Below are positions 36,905 to 48,772 of a stretch of 64,000 bases of DNA, in pieces. Origin of the DNA: Cryptomeria japonica. Taxonomy: Eukaryota > Streptophyta > Pinopsida > Cupressales > Cupressaceae. Below the pieces are notes generated by a model. That model was not told the origin of the DNA and searched no databases. It saw only the letters and a list, made by a program, of their open reading frames with translations. Position 1 is the stretch's first letter, and the number at the start of each line of letters is the position of its first letter. Made by a program: the position numbers and the translations under genes. The stretch covers positions 665,242,352 to 665,306,351 of the forward strand of contig NC_081412.1 of NCBI RefSeq assembly GCF_030272615.1, in the 5' to 3' direction.

Positions 36905-37951
36905 ACAATAGATTTCAACCCGGGAGCAAAGGATCTCCCCGTAAGCTTGCAATTCCTTTTGAGCATCATTAGTGTAGGAATTAGTGCCATGTCTAATAAT
37001 CTTCTCATTAACAACCTTCAAATCATTCACAACTGCCTCTTTTTCATGAAAAATATTCTTAAAGACCAATTTATTCCAAGCCATAATTTGAGATTTCACA
37101 AATTTCAGTTTGGAATAAAATTGAAACATCTTAGTACCTTTGCAAAACAAAGCACTTATCCACCATTGCTTTAATAAATAAAGAAAACAAGGATGAGTGA
37201 AGCACATTTTCTCAAACTTAAAAGGAGGTCTAACAGAGGGAACATGATCCAATTTATCAAAATTGAGCAAAATTGGGAAATGGTCAGAATCTGAGGACGT
37301 AAGAATCTCAGAAGAAAAGGAAAAGTTGCTCAAACGTAGGTTTAGGGAAATAAGAAATTTGTCAAGGTGAGAGGCAATATGGCATTTAGATCTCCTATTA
37401 GTCCAAGTGAAAGAACCATTAGAAGGGAAAATATCGAATAACGCATTGTCTTGTAGAAAGGAAGACAAGTCATCAATAACCTTCTGAGTTGTAGGATTAC
37501 CCCCTCTTTTTTCATCCGGAGAAAGGAGAGCATTAAAATCACTCCCAAGAACAATAAAAAAATAATCATATCGTAAAAACAATTTAGATAAGGAATCCCA
37601 TAAGTTAGTTTTATTTGAAGGAGAAGTCAGACCATAAATATTAAACAGAACAAAAGAGACTTCAAACCAATCAACCTTTAACAATTGCCAATGAGAAGCA
37701 AAAGATAACATCTCAACTTTGACTGATTTAGGATTCCATAAAGTTATAAGACCACCACAAGAACCCAAAGAAGGAACATGAACAACTTTCCAATGGGACC
37801 ATTTGGAAATTATGTTATCAAAAGAATCCTGAGAAAGTTTAGACTCTTGCAATAAGATGATATCCACTTTTGAAGAATCAAGATATTTCTTGATCCTTCC
37901 CCTTTTCTCAGGGGTATTTAAGCCCCTGACATTCCAAGATAAAATCCTCAT
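36905..37951 (-). pseudogene. LINE-B ORF2, 5' part: endonuclease domain
   Basis: Starts MRILSWNVRGLNTPEKRGRI at ATG 37951, the standard start of plant LINE ORF2. Endonuclease motifs are intact: IILLQESKL, VLGSDFNALLSPDEKRGG, FTWTNRR, SHLDKFL, SDSDHFPILL. The domain makes the nick that primes reverse transcription. The frame is open without a stop to the insertion point at 36909 and continues at 28356. The ATG overlaps the ORF1 stop by four bases (ATGA). Confidence 0.92.
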
Positions 37952-38931
37952 TTATCACAAGGAGAGAAACATGCCCTCCTTGTTTTGACTTGGGGAGAAA
38001 AATTTTCTACAATAGTGGATTGAATACCAGCTGCAATCTCCTCGATTTTAGCCAATTTTGGTTTCCGAACCCTCTTCTTAGGAGTTTTAACAATAGGGGG
38101 GGAAACAAAAGAAGATTGCTCCAAGGCTAACTTCTGAGAGAAATCAAATCCATACACATTAGAAATAGTTGAAGAAAGACTATCAATAAGATCCACATCC
38201 ACACCTTCAACCGAATTTGGCTAAGAAGAGGAAACATGACAACCATCATGGATAGGCCCCGAAGAGGTAGATGTAGAAGAAAAAGAAAATTCAGGAAATT
38301 CCTTTGCAACAATCTCATCAAATAGATGAGAAGAAACTGAAAATAAAATATTTGAAGCAATAAGCTGAATCTTCTTTTTAGAAATGGAAAGAGAAGAAGG
38401 GGACCTTGGAATGGGCAAAAAAGAATCACTATCAAAAATCAAACTATGAACAATTTTGGTATCATCCGTCAGATCCACAAAAGAATAATGAGGAGAAGAA
38501 TTAATAGAGCAATGATTTGTGCAACCATTCGAAGGTAAGAACAATTTTGGAAACGGAACTGAAGGATGAGAAATTTGAAAAAAACTCGTAGAGGAGAACA
38601 AAAAAGGTTCAAAACGAAATTCAAAAAACCAATAATCCTTGAAAGGACTAGATAGAAACTTAACCAAGTTTGAAGAAATGGAAGAAAACCGACGAATGGC
38701 AGACAGAACAAAGAAGAACATGGCCAGAGAGCAGAGAAAAGTAAAATCCATTAGAGGCACATCACATACTGTATATCTAGAAAAAGGAATGACAAATGTA
38801 ACAGAAAGAGGTAAAGGAGCAGAATCCTTAACATTATGATCCTCCAAAGACTGACGATCCTTACTTTTAAAAAAGGAACAATGGCAAAAATCAGATGAAA
38901 AATCTGAACAAACTTTTAAAGGTGCATCCAT
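37948..38931 (-). pseudogene. LINE-B ORF1, 5'-truncated
   Basis: 328 codons in one frame with one TAG (38221). The N-terminal DUF4283 and zinc-knuckle parts seen in LINE-A are missing. What remains is a Ser/Phe-rich region and a basic C-terminus (KTPKKRVRKPKLAKIEE), so the copy starts inside ORF1. The first in-frame ATG straddles the insertion edge, which is probably chance. It ends in ATGA, overlapping ORF2. Confidence 0.75.
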
Positions 38932-38938
38932 TTTGTTT
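38930..38938. repeat. Probable target-site duplication of LINE-B, right copy
   Basis: ATTTTGTTT, as at 24226-24234. Confidence 0.6.
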
Positions 38939-40722
38939 AACCATTGAGGTAAAAAGTATATGTGACATCATTAAGTTCATCTCGCATTTGCTTAAGAAAT
39001 GGTAAGTCTTTGATTTTGTTTTGTTGGACATTGTCGTATGATTGATTTGGGTAACTGCTTATGTCTTTGATCTCGAGTTTTGACTATTTTCTTGTGATGA
39101 TGTAGAAGTCGGTCATGTCCTTTATGCGGGTGTCAAATATTGATTCGTGGTTGACCATAGCTAGTTAGATCTCTAGATAGAGTACCGTCAATCAGTGCAC
39201 CTCGTATGAAGTCTTGTTTGACCAAGTGGGTATTCCTACCATGTTGAAATCCATTTGCTTAACCTTGTGTATTCTCAAGTTTTAGGAGTTGTTGTTTTAT
39301 GGTCTAGTGTCATATGGGAAAGTGGCTTTCGATTGGGGGTTGCGCCCAAAGTGGTTGTTGGGTAACCCATCGAAAGTGTGTCTAAATAAGTGATAACCTA
39401 ATAGCATATTAGAGAGTTAATTAATGAATCACTAAGTAAGTTAATTGTACCTCACGTATGGGATGAGTGCTAGTACAGACTCAACATGTAGTGAGAAGGC
39501 CTGAAATGGCAAACCATCATCATTGTCTTCATGAAAGGATGTGTGGGTCCACATGGGGCTTGGATTGGTCAAAGGTTCGGAATAGGTTGCTAGGGTAACC
39601 CAGTGGATGGGGCCGGAACCTATGAAGACCTGCCATGGTAACCATACCAAGTTATGTGATGACACTTGTCCCTTATGTTCACTAGTGTGTTGTTGTGTTG
39701 TCTTGATAGGAACACTATTGTGGAGTTGTCTTGTTTCTTATTCCCTTGTGAGAACCTTATTTTCATGTTAGACCTTGGGTTGCTTATGATGGGCTGCGAA
39801 GACTTAGTTTCGCAGATGCTCCAGTTGATCTTTTGTAATTTCTTCTTATTATGTTCAGTTGGATCCTTTCCTATTCAGGGATCATTCATGTATTTATTTG
39901 ACTGATGTGGTCATATGTATTATTGGTTATGTTCTCCTTGATGACAAGATTGTAAATGATGTGACCTTATACATTCTTCTCTATTATTTAATTATCAGAG
40001 GGGTCTTGCAGTTGAGCAGACCTAGAGATGTAGCCCATTAGGGGTGAACTCCGATATCAATTTAGTGTTATGTGATGCTTATGTTCTTATGTTTCCTTTT
40101 TAGTTTAGCATGTATGGATGGCATTATGTTATAATGTATAAAGTGGATTAGATGAAATTAATCTTAAATGCATGTGTCTAGTTATTAAATGCAGTAATTT
40201 GGATCATGAAAGAATGTAGATTAGAATAATGGAATATATTCAGTTATTGATAGCGCAATTAAGTATGCATGGAAATAACTCATTAGTTTATGAAGAAATT
40301 AAAGTACTTTATAAAATTAGATTCATGACTTATATTTTAATGAAAAGTTTGAACGTAATGGTTGATTAAATTTTATTGGATGAACTTAATCATGTCACCT
40401 ATACTTTTTACCTCAATGGATGAACCTTATCATGTTATCTATATTTTTATCTTACCGCAAGAAATTATCCTTAGTTTAAGTATTATCTTGTCATTAAGTT
40501 AATCAGCTTAATTGGATTAATTAGCATGAGTCGATTTAAGTGTCAAATTAAGTAATCACGTTGCGAAACTCATTAGGTGTTATTTGTATCTTCCGCTATG
40601 TTTTTTAAACTTATGATATCTCATTGTATCATTGTGTTGTATTTAAATTTAAAAAAAAATCTTTTCACTCTATTCTTGTGTTTTGTCTTTATCCCTTCGG
40701 GGTTTCCTAGTGGGGCATTACA
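38939..40722 (+). mobile_element. Family-L LTR, first copy, distal segment
   Basis: From about 38983 it aligns with 44170-45909 of the solo LTR and 49793-51542 of the truncated LTR. It ends GGGGCATTACA at 40722. Bases 38941-38981 do not fit: they are an inverted copy of 40379-40419. About 0.5 kb of LTR is missing relative to 49265-49790. Confidence 0.85.
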
Positions 40723-40724
40723 TT

Positions 40725-40737
40725 TGGTATCAAAGCC
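40725..40737 (+). promoter_or_regulatory. Primer-binding site, tRNA-Met type
   Basis: TGGTATCAAAGCC two bases after the LTR end, one mismatch from the usual plant TGGTATCAGAGC complementary to initiator tRNA-Met. It shows that family L is an LTR retrotransposon in plus orientation. Confidence 0.85.
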
Positions 40738-40738
40738 C

Positions 40739-41460
40739 ATGTTGCAAACACTGGGATCTCTAGTTTTTCTTGTGCCCTTAGTTGGTGTGAGGTGTATCAA
40801 CCTTATGTTGTATGTTTGTCCTCCCTTTTGTATGTGTGTGATTGAGGTATAGGGTCTTGAAGATTTTGAGGACTCATGTTCTTCTCTTTTGTGTATTCTT
40901 TGAGAAGACCTTAATTATGTGTAATGCATGTGTTCACACCTTGTTTTCACCTTCTTGATGTTGGTGCTTTTGAGTGATTATATGTGCTTTTTTTTCTTAT
41001 TGATGTCTTGGTCTGCAATTACTCTTATTGTGAAAGAGAGTCGTATGTACCTTCCTTATTGATTGTTGTACTCTTTAGACTAATCCATTTGGGTTGGTCA
41101 CTGCTTGTCTTGAATTTGAAAGTACGAAATGTGCTTGTTCTAAGAGTATAATCTAGCTTAGTGTTGTTCGCTTGAAGGACTTGTCTAGTAGATATTGAAT
41201 GCTTATTTTGTAGCTATTGAATGATTACCACCCTTCCTCCTCTTTCTCTCTAAAAATTAAAATGTTTGTTATACGTGCATTTATCTCTTATGTGATTTTT
41301 CTTATTGCGAGAGAAAGGTTGTGACTTCTTGAACCCTTGTGTGAGCCCAATGATTTTTCTATGCTTCTAGATAATATAAAAGGGCTATGGGTTTAAAAGT
41401 TCATTTTGATTATTGGGAGAAAATTGTATGTTTACATTAAAATAATTCTTCATGTGTATT
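40739..41460 (+). mobile_element. Family-L internal region, first part
   Basis: Sequence after the primer site, without any recognisable gag. Ends where the solo LTR is inserted. Confidence 0.65.
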
Positions 41461-41465
41461 GTAGG
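41461..41465. repeat. Target-site duplication of solo LTR, left
   Basis: GTAGG, repeated at 45910-45914. Confidence 0.85.
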
Positions 41466-44400
41466 TGTAGTACCCCTGCCCTAATCAAATTCTAATCTCG
41501 GTTGACCTTGGTTAGTTTATCATGTTATAATATTTTAGTCAGATGTTTTGATCTTTGTGCGTACCTATTGATGTGGTTTTTGCACCAATTCGTATGTAGG
41601 TTTATTAGTTCTCCTATTTCGTGTTATTAATCTTGGGCTAACACTTTCATTAAGTATATATATGTATGCATGTATGACTCTTGGTTGTAGGAGATTTCAG
41701 GTACAGTACCGCATGGGTGCGAGGTTCATCCCCACCTGGATTCACAGGTTTGGGTGTACCTCTTGGGTCCTTAGAATTTGGATTAGGTGGTCATAAGACC
41801 CTATTTGACCATAGTCATGCTCAAGTGAGAGTCATTAGTCATCATCAGTATTCCTTGTGAGTGGGTATATAAGTCATCTGTATGTTTGACCTTCTTGGGT
41901 TGCGTGTTTGTGTGTGATTAAATTGAGTAATTAATCCTTAATATTTAGTTCGATTTAATGTGTGTTTATGCATTAGTAATTAAGGGACTAAATTAAATAG
42001 GTTCCCTTTTTGCGAGTAATCGTTAATTAGAATTGCTCAATTCAAGTTGATAGCAAGTTCGATTAAATGGTTAATTTTAAATAATAAATTTATTCTGCTT
42101 ATAGGAAAGGAAAGATTTAAATTTAATTGAAATAGAATTAATTTAATCTCTTTGCCCTTTTAAGAATAGAAAGATTGATTTTAGTTATTTAAAGAAAATC
42201 AATTTTAACTAGAAAAGCAAGTTTTATATTTATATTTGATATAGATTTGAAAGAATGAATTTGGAGATTTTATTTTAATCAAAATATTTTACCCTCATTA
42301 AATAATTTGAAATATAAATGATAGTTTTCTTAAATTAAGAAAATTAGGAATTAATTGAGGAAGAAGCATTTTGATTTTTATAAATTGGAAATAAATTGTG
42401 TAAAAGTATTTTAAATTGAAAAATAAGAATTTTGGGATGGTATTTTAATAAAAATATTTTAAAGGCAAAAATAAAAATTTTGGTCAATATTTTTCCCATA
42501 TAACCTAGGGTTGGAAAATATTTTAGGGAGAATAATTTTTGGAAAAATAATTCTCGGAGAGATATTTTGGAAGATGTTCGGGAGGAATTTTGGAGAAAAA
42601 TATTTCTCGAAGAGAAGAATTGATCTGGAGCTTGGAGGTTGGGCTCTGCAACAAATCTCATCCAGGATTGCTTAATGAGGTAGGATTCTTAATGGTCTCC
42701 TTTGTTGCAAAAGAATTTACTATTTGGTTTTGAAATGTATGTGTTTGTTGTTGAAAGATCTCCCAGATTAATTTCTGGATTGAATTTGGGTTTGGGGTTT
42801 CAAAACCATGCATAATAGCTTGTGTTCTTGCAAAGTAGGTTAAATCATGGGTGAGAAATGTTTCATTTTGCCTAGATATGGGCTTTGTTTGAAGAAAATT
42901 GCTTGTGGGTCTGGTTATTCATCAAAATTTTGAGTATTTAATAACCTGTGACTTTCAAAAAAAAAAAATATTATAGTCTCTGTGTGTGACTGTGTTTTTA
43001 ATCATCTCTAAGGTTTATGTTTTTCTTGAAATTTGTTTTATTTTATTAAATAAAATTTAAAATCGAAATTTAATTTTGATAAAGGCGAAAATTTTGGGTT
43101 TTGGAGGGGGGGGGAGCCGAAGCTCAACCCTCGCCCCTCCCTTTCCCTCCTCTCCACAGATCCGTAGTCAAAGTCTCTACGCCCACCACGGTGGCCGTAG
43201 AGCCCCCTGCGTCCACCGTGTGGAGGTAGAGGGACTGCGTCCATGTAAGTGGCCGCAGAGACCCCTGCTCCACAAGGTGGAGGCTGAAGGGTTTGCGACC
43301 ACCATGGTGGTCGCAGAGACCCCAGCTCCACTGTGTAGAGGTCAAGGGTCTACTTCCACCATGGTGGCAGCAGGCTCGGTAGCTAGGGCACGACTGCCCT
43401 ACTGCCATGGATGGGAGGTGGGCTCACGGCTACCGTTCGATGGTATATTAGATTTAAAATTTGTTTTTAGAATGTTTTAAAATAATTAAACTTTAATTAA
43501 TATATTTGATTAATTATATATTAATTATTAATTATATATTAATTATTAATTATTAATTAATGTATATTTTAAATATATGTTAATTACAATAATTCTATAT
43601 TAATATATATTATTAATTGTTGAGTCCTAATCAGTGTATATTTTCAAATATATAAAAATGATTGTTCAGTCATTGATTTATTAATTTAGGCATGTATATA
43701 TAGAGATGTATATGCCAATTAATATCTTTAGATCATGTATTTGTTTATTATATGCAAGGGAAATTATATTTCATTGGGGAATGTTTATCTATTTCTATTT
43801 TTTTTCTTTTAATGTATATTTCCATTTTTGGAAAGTGTATATTGTGTTGCTAGAGAAGAGATTAGATTTTTTGCATTCGACTCAAGATGAAATGATGTTT
43901 TATTTGAAGATTAAATATCATATTTAGACGGTTAATGTTTATTTAATTATATTCATGTGAACTTGGTTCAAAAACTCGTAATGATGTAATTATGTTATGT
44001 TTTGATGCAATGAGCTTAGTGAGTTAGAAAACCAAGAACAACCTGTACCTAGATGAGGTAGATAACTGCAATCTAACTTAGATCATTTAGAAAACTTGAT
44101 CGAATTTTATGTTTAAATCAATATGGGAAAAGATTGTCTCTACCGGTTATTGCCTATGCAAGTTTCAATTTCTGTATTCACTTTTGCTTAAGTAATGGCA
44201 ACCCTTGCTTTGTTTGATTGGAACCTATCGTATGGATTGATTTGAGGTACCTATTTATATCCTCGGTCTCGAGTTTGACTATTGTTTTGTGGTGGTGTTG
44301 TATTTGGTCAAATCCTTTATGCGGTGTCAAATAATGATTTGTGGTTGACCATAGTTGGTCAGGTCTCTAGTTAGAGTACCATTAGTCAGTGCATCTCATA

Positions 44401-45909
44401 TGAAGTCATGATTGACCAAAAAGTCATTTACTCCATTTTGAACTCTGTATGCTTGACCTTGTGTGTGTCTGAGTTTTTGAGTTCGTTTGAGTATAGTCTA
44501 GTGTCGTATGGAAAAGTGGTTGTCGATTGGGGGCCGCGCCCAAAGTGGCTGCTGGGTAACCTAATGAAAGTGTGTCTAATAAGTGATAACCTAATAGCAT
44601 ATTAGAGTGTTAGTTAATGAATCACTGAGTAAGATAATTGTGCCTCAGACATGGGATGAGTGCTAGTATAGACTCAACATGCAGTGAGAAGGCCTGAAAT
44701 GGCAAACCATCATCCTTGTCTTCACGAAAGGATGTGTGGGTCCACATGAGGGTTGGATGGGCCGGAGGCTCGGAATAGGTTGCCAAAGTAACCCAGTGTA
44801 TGGAGCCAAAACCTATGAAGACCTGCAATGGTAACCATACCTAGTTGTGTGATGACACTTGTCCCTTATGCTCGCTAGTGTGTTGTTGTGTTGTCTTGAT
44901 AGGAGCACTGTTGTGGAGTCATCCTTTTGCCTATGCCCTTGTGAGTACCTGATATCATGTTAGACCTCAGGTTGTGAAGAGTTAGTTCTATGGATGCTCC
45001 AATTGATGTTTTGTAGATTGCTTCATATTATGTTCAGTTGGATCCTTTCCTATTCAAGGCTCATTTATGTATTTATTGGACCGATGTAGTCACATGTATT
45101 ATTGATTATGTTTGCCTTGATGGAAGGATTGTAAATGATGTAAACTTATGTATTCTTCACTATTATTTAATTATCAGAGGGGTCTTGCAGTTGAGAAGAC
45201 CCGAAGATGTAGCCCTCTAGGGGTGAACTCCAAGATCATTTCGGTGTTATGTGGTGTTTTACACTCTTATGGTTCTTGTTAATTTAGCATGTATGGATGG
45301 CATTATGTTAGAATGTATAAGAGGATTAGATGAAATTAATCTTAAATATATGTTGTAGTCATCTTATTAAAATGCAGTAATTTGAATCATGAAAGAATGT
45401 AGATTAGAATAATGGAATATACTCAATTATTGATAATGCAATTGAAGTATGCATGGAAAGTAGTCGTTAGTCTATCTTGAAATTAAAGCATGTAATAAAA
45501 CTAGATGCATGACTTATGTTTTAATATAAGCTTGAGCGTAATGTATGGTTAAACTTATATTGATGAACCTTTATCATGTTGTCTATACTTTTAACCTCAA
45601 TGGATGAACCTCATCATGTTATCTATAATATTAATTTACGGAAAGAAATTATCCTTGTTTAAAGTTTTACCTTGTCATTAAGTTAATCAACTTAATTGGA
45701 TTAATTAAGCATGAGTTGAGTTAAATGTTGAATTAAGTAATCACGTTGGGAAACTCTTTAGGTGTTATTTAGTCTTCCATTGTGTTATCTGCACTTATGA
45801 TATCTCATTGAATCATTGTGTTGTGTTTAAATTAAAAAAAAAAAAAAAACTGCACTCTATTCGTGTGTGTTAGCTTGATCCCTTCGAGGCATCCTGGCGG
45901 GTTATTACA
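41466..45909 (+). mobile_element. Complete solo LTR of family L, 4,444 bp
   Basis: Begins TGTAGTACCCCTGCCC and ends GGTTATTACA, with a perfect 5-bp duplication GTAGG. The full length aligns in pieces with the first copy and with 48773-51542. No internal region is attached, so it is the product of recombination between two LTRs. It lies within the internal region of another member of its own family. It holds a GC-rich island (43110-43435) and a pair of small frames also seen in the other copies. Confidence 0.92.
43110..43435 (+). repeat. CCACCATGGTGG-type GC-rich island in solo LTR
   Basis: Units of about 30-50 bp built on CCACCACGGTGG, CCACCATGGTGG, CCACAAGGTGG and GCAGAGACCCC. The island occupies the place of the GGTAGC island in the other LTR copies, in otherwise AT-rich sequence. 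The overlapping frames on both strands are artefacts of repeat composition. Confidence 0.85.
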
Positions 45910-45914
45910 GTAGG
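45910..45914. repeat. Target-site duplication of solo LTR, right
   Basis: GTAGG, as at 41461-41465. Confidence 0.85.
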
Positions 45915-48772
45915 AGTAACATAATTAAATTCTATCTTAAGTAATGTGCAAATAGTTGTTATGTGAAACTGCCTGGTGTGTAAAAGATGTATAAAAGGGA
46001 ACATGTTATAGTGGCTAAGAGTGTATTAATGTGTTTCATTATATCAACTCAATTGAGGACCTATTTTAACAATGCTACATTGTACTTTCTTTTGGATATA
46101 TATAATTGCCTTATTATGATTAGAAAGTGCAAATGAAAAGCTTGTTTGGTGTGCATGCATTAATATATATTATTTAGTTGATAGCTCCTTGTTTACCCTC
46201 TTATCGTACTTTGATTATCAGTGATAGGTTGAAAATTATGATATGTTTTGTATTGAGTTAAAAGCAGTGAGTGTTTGCAAGAGGTCTTGTATTGTCAAAA
46301 AGATTGTTTGACTTGATTTCTTGTTTGGAAAACTAGAACATTCTGTTGCAACCATAATAATTGGAAATATCATGTTAGGCCTATTGGCATTCTTCTAAAA
46401 ATGATAGTGAAATGAAAACCGTACAATTAAAATGATAGACTTATAGTGAGAAATTTTAGCATGTAGTATGATCTTGTTGATCTTGTGCTTATGTATGAAC
46501 TGAGATTGGCTATCAAACTCTCTTTCCATTCTCTTTTTCTAGATTATAAGATTTTTTAGAAATGCTACTAAAGGATGCATCGATTTAAGTAGGAAGTTTA
46601 TTAAACATGTGAAATTGTATTTTTGTATTTTGGCTTCATATTGAAAAATCAAAGTCTTACGCTTTGTAAAGAAATTTGCATAGTTAGTAATGTGGTTATG
46701 AATGCTTAGTGGAATTAGTGAAAGATATAGGAGTGATGTTACTTCCTTATGTAATTTTGAATTGTAAATAATTTCAGCACTTATATCTAGAATAAATTTT
46801 ATTCAGTTATTAATGTGGAAAGCATAATTAAAACCTTCCTTGAGTAGATGATAGCGTATTGAAAAGTACTCCCCATATATGTGACTAAGCCAGTACTGGT
46901 GTTTTCTTTGTGTATTTTAAGAAACCCGTGCTTGCTATATGTGCCCATGAGATGGTAAAGTAATCAACCATGGAGAATATGTTTGCTTATGAGTATGGGA
47001 AACCATACTGTTTATGTGATGTTTCTTATTTGTTACCCTACTGAGTACCAAACCTCGGGTTGTTGGTAATTCAGTATGTTAAGGGGTAGTATTTGAAGTC
47101 ACCATTCCTTGAATAGTATGGATTGACGTACGAGTAATGTCGGTGCGAAGCGACTTTAACTTCTCTATTTCAAGGAAAAAAATAGTTATACAATGAAACT
47201 GTATCAAAGGTGTACTAAATACTTTCCCTTTTGATGAATCTATTTATAAGATTTATGTGTGCCATCCTATTCCTCTCTTTATTTGAGCATATTGATGGCA
47301 CTTCTTGAGCATAGTGATGGTGTATTTTGGAGGATCCTTTGCCTTGTCTTCATGAAAGGTATGTTTTCTCCACATGAGCTACCAATTGGTAGGTGTTGGT
47401 AGACATGTGGGTGCACCTTAGCCATGCATACCGCTAGCTTAGGACGAGTATCCTGATAGATACGTTGCTATGCGGGACGTGACCTGCATGTGCCTTTTTC
47501 CATGAGGTACGTCCATTGCGTGTCTTCTCTACTTGGAGTATTGCCATGTCGTGTGACGATGTGATGTAGGGTGATGTCAAGGTGTACATTGCATGCCGTG
47601 TGGATGTCTGACTAGGCCGCACCATATGATGAGCTATTGCAATAGCTAGACGATTTTTCCTTACTTCCTTGTTGGTGGCTAGATGCTAGTCACATAGTGA
47701 TGTTATATGCAGTTGTGATATTCTTATTTATTTCTTTGTGGACCCATAATTTATTCTATTTTGACTTTGAAGGTTTAGCCATGATCTTGCGATCTTTTGC
47801 TTACTTGATTTGGTGTTGCAAATTTCGGATTATTTTTTTGCCTTATTGTTGGAATTGATGATTTATTATCTTTATTCATTTGTACTTTGGTGGCTAAACT
47901 GACCTTTATCCTTATTGTTTTCGTATGTTGGTCTTGTGCTGAAATGTGAAATTCCTCTCCAAGGACGTATGAGACGGTCTTGGTTGAGTGTGTACAAGGA
48001 AGGAGACATAGGGAACCTTGAGGATGGGGGTATGTGAGGTTGTGATGCAGCTAGGATCCACTACCTACCTATGTGTGGTGACTATCTCTTGGAGGCTAAC
48101 CACCTTACTCAACAAGGGATGTTCCCGAAGATCTTGTATGGAAGGTACCACCGCTATGGTGTGCCCTAGCACCATCAAGCCCTTGAGTGAGATACTGGAT
48201 ATTTATGATCATATTATTATTCTGAGATTAGGCATAGAGATGCTTATCATGCATGTTATCTTTGACCGAGCATTAGACATACTCACATATGGCCTTTTGA
48301 GTTGTGCATTCTAGTTATGTGGATGGTTATTATGTGTAATCATGGAGCAAATTATGTTATATTGTCACTATGTTATGGGACATAGTCATTGGAAAGGTTT
48401 TTATATCTCTGGCAAGTGTAAACAATTGAGTTATATATGTTGCTCTTATTTCATGAAAGTTAACTTAGTTGTAAAATTTGAACTTTGAAGCTAGTTATAT
48501 GCGATTAAATTTTATGATGAGGATGGATTGGTAAAATAAATTGATCATGATGGCATGTTTTCTTGTCATATTTGGTAGATGAGTATGGTAATTGTTGTTT
48601 ACCTCTTTTAATGCTTTAATTTTTGTGTGATGAAAGGAAGAAAATTCTTGCTTCTTTCCTATGATTGTGGATAATTCCTATAATGTTATAAGAAATGTAT
48701 GGATTTAGATGTATCTTGCCAATGTATAATGGCATTCGTACAGAGTTTGGCAATAATGTTTCATTTATTCGT
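45915..48772 (+). mobile_element. Family-L internal region, second part
   Basis: Continuation after the solo LTR. About 2.9 kb without gag, protease, RT or integrase motifs in any frame. With 40739-41460 the interior is only about 3.6 kb, so the element seems to be a large non-autonomous derivative. The longest frames (63 codons at 47434-47625, 98 at 48018-48314) show no recognisable content. Confidence 0.6.

Larger units (their letters stand above)
24235..38929 (-). mobile_element. LINE-B, split by an LTR element
   Basis: Minus-strand LINE of about 6.1 kb (14.7 kb including the nested LTR element at 28357-36904). The 3' end is marked by a 9-A tail (T on the plus strand, 24239-24249). The 3' untranslated region, 24250-25148, shows a triplicated 'ggagcatgcaagctcattta' motif (24450-24525) and no gene. 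ORF1 is 5'-truncated and ORF2 carries endonuclease, reverse transcriptase, zinc-binding and RNase H-like domains. More degraded than LINE-A: frameshifts occur as well as stops. Confidence 0.9.

Noticed and set aside
43038-43480. Overlapping frames of 94-134 codons on both strands
   Set aside because: Produced by the GC-rich palindromic island; open on both strands because of repeat composition.
39441-44828. Minus-strand frames of about 70 codons shared by two LTR copies (39441-39665 and 44622-44828)
   Set aside because: The third copy (around 50281-50470) has a stop in the same frame; similarity is explained by LTR homology.
48018-48314. 98-codon frame in the family-L interior
   Set aside because: No motif and no copy in the window to test it; length is within chance expectation.
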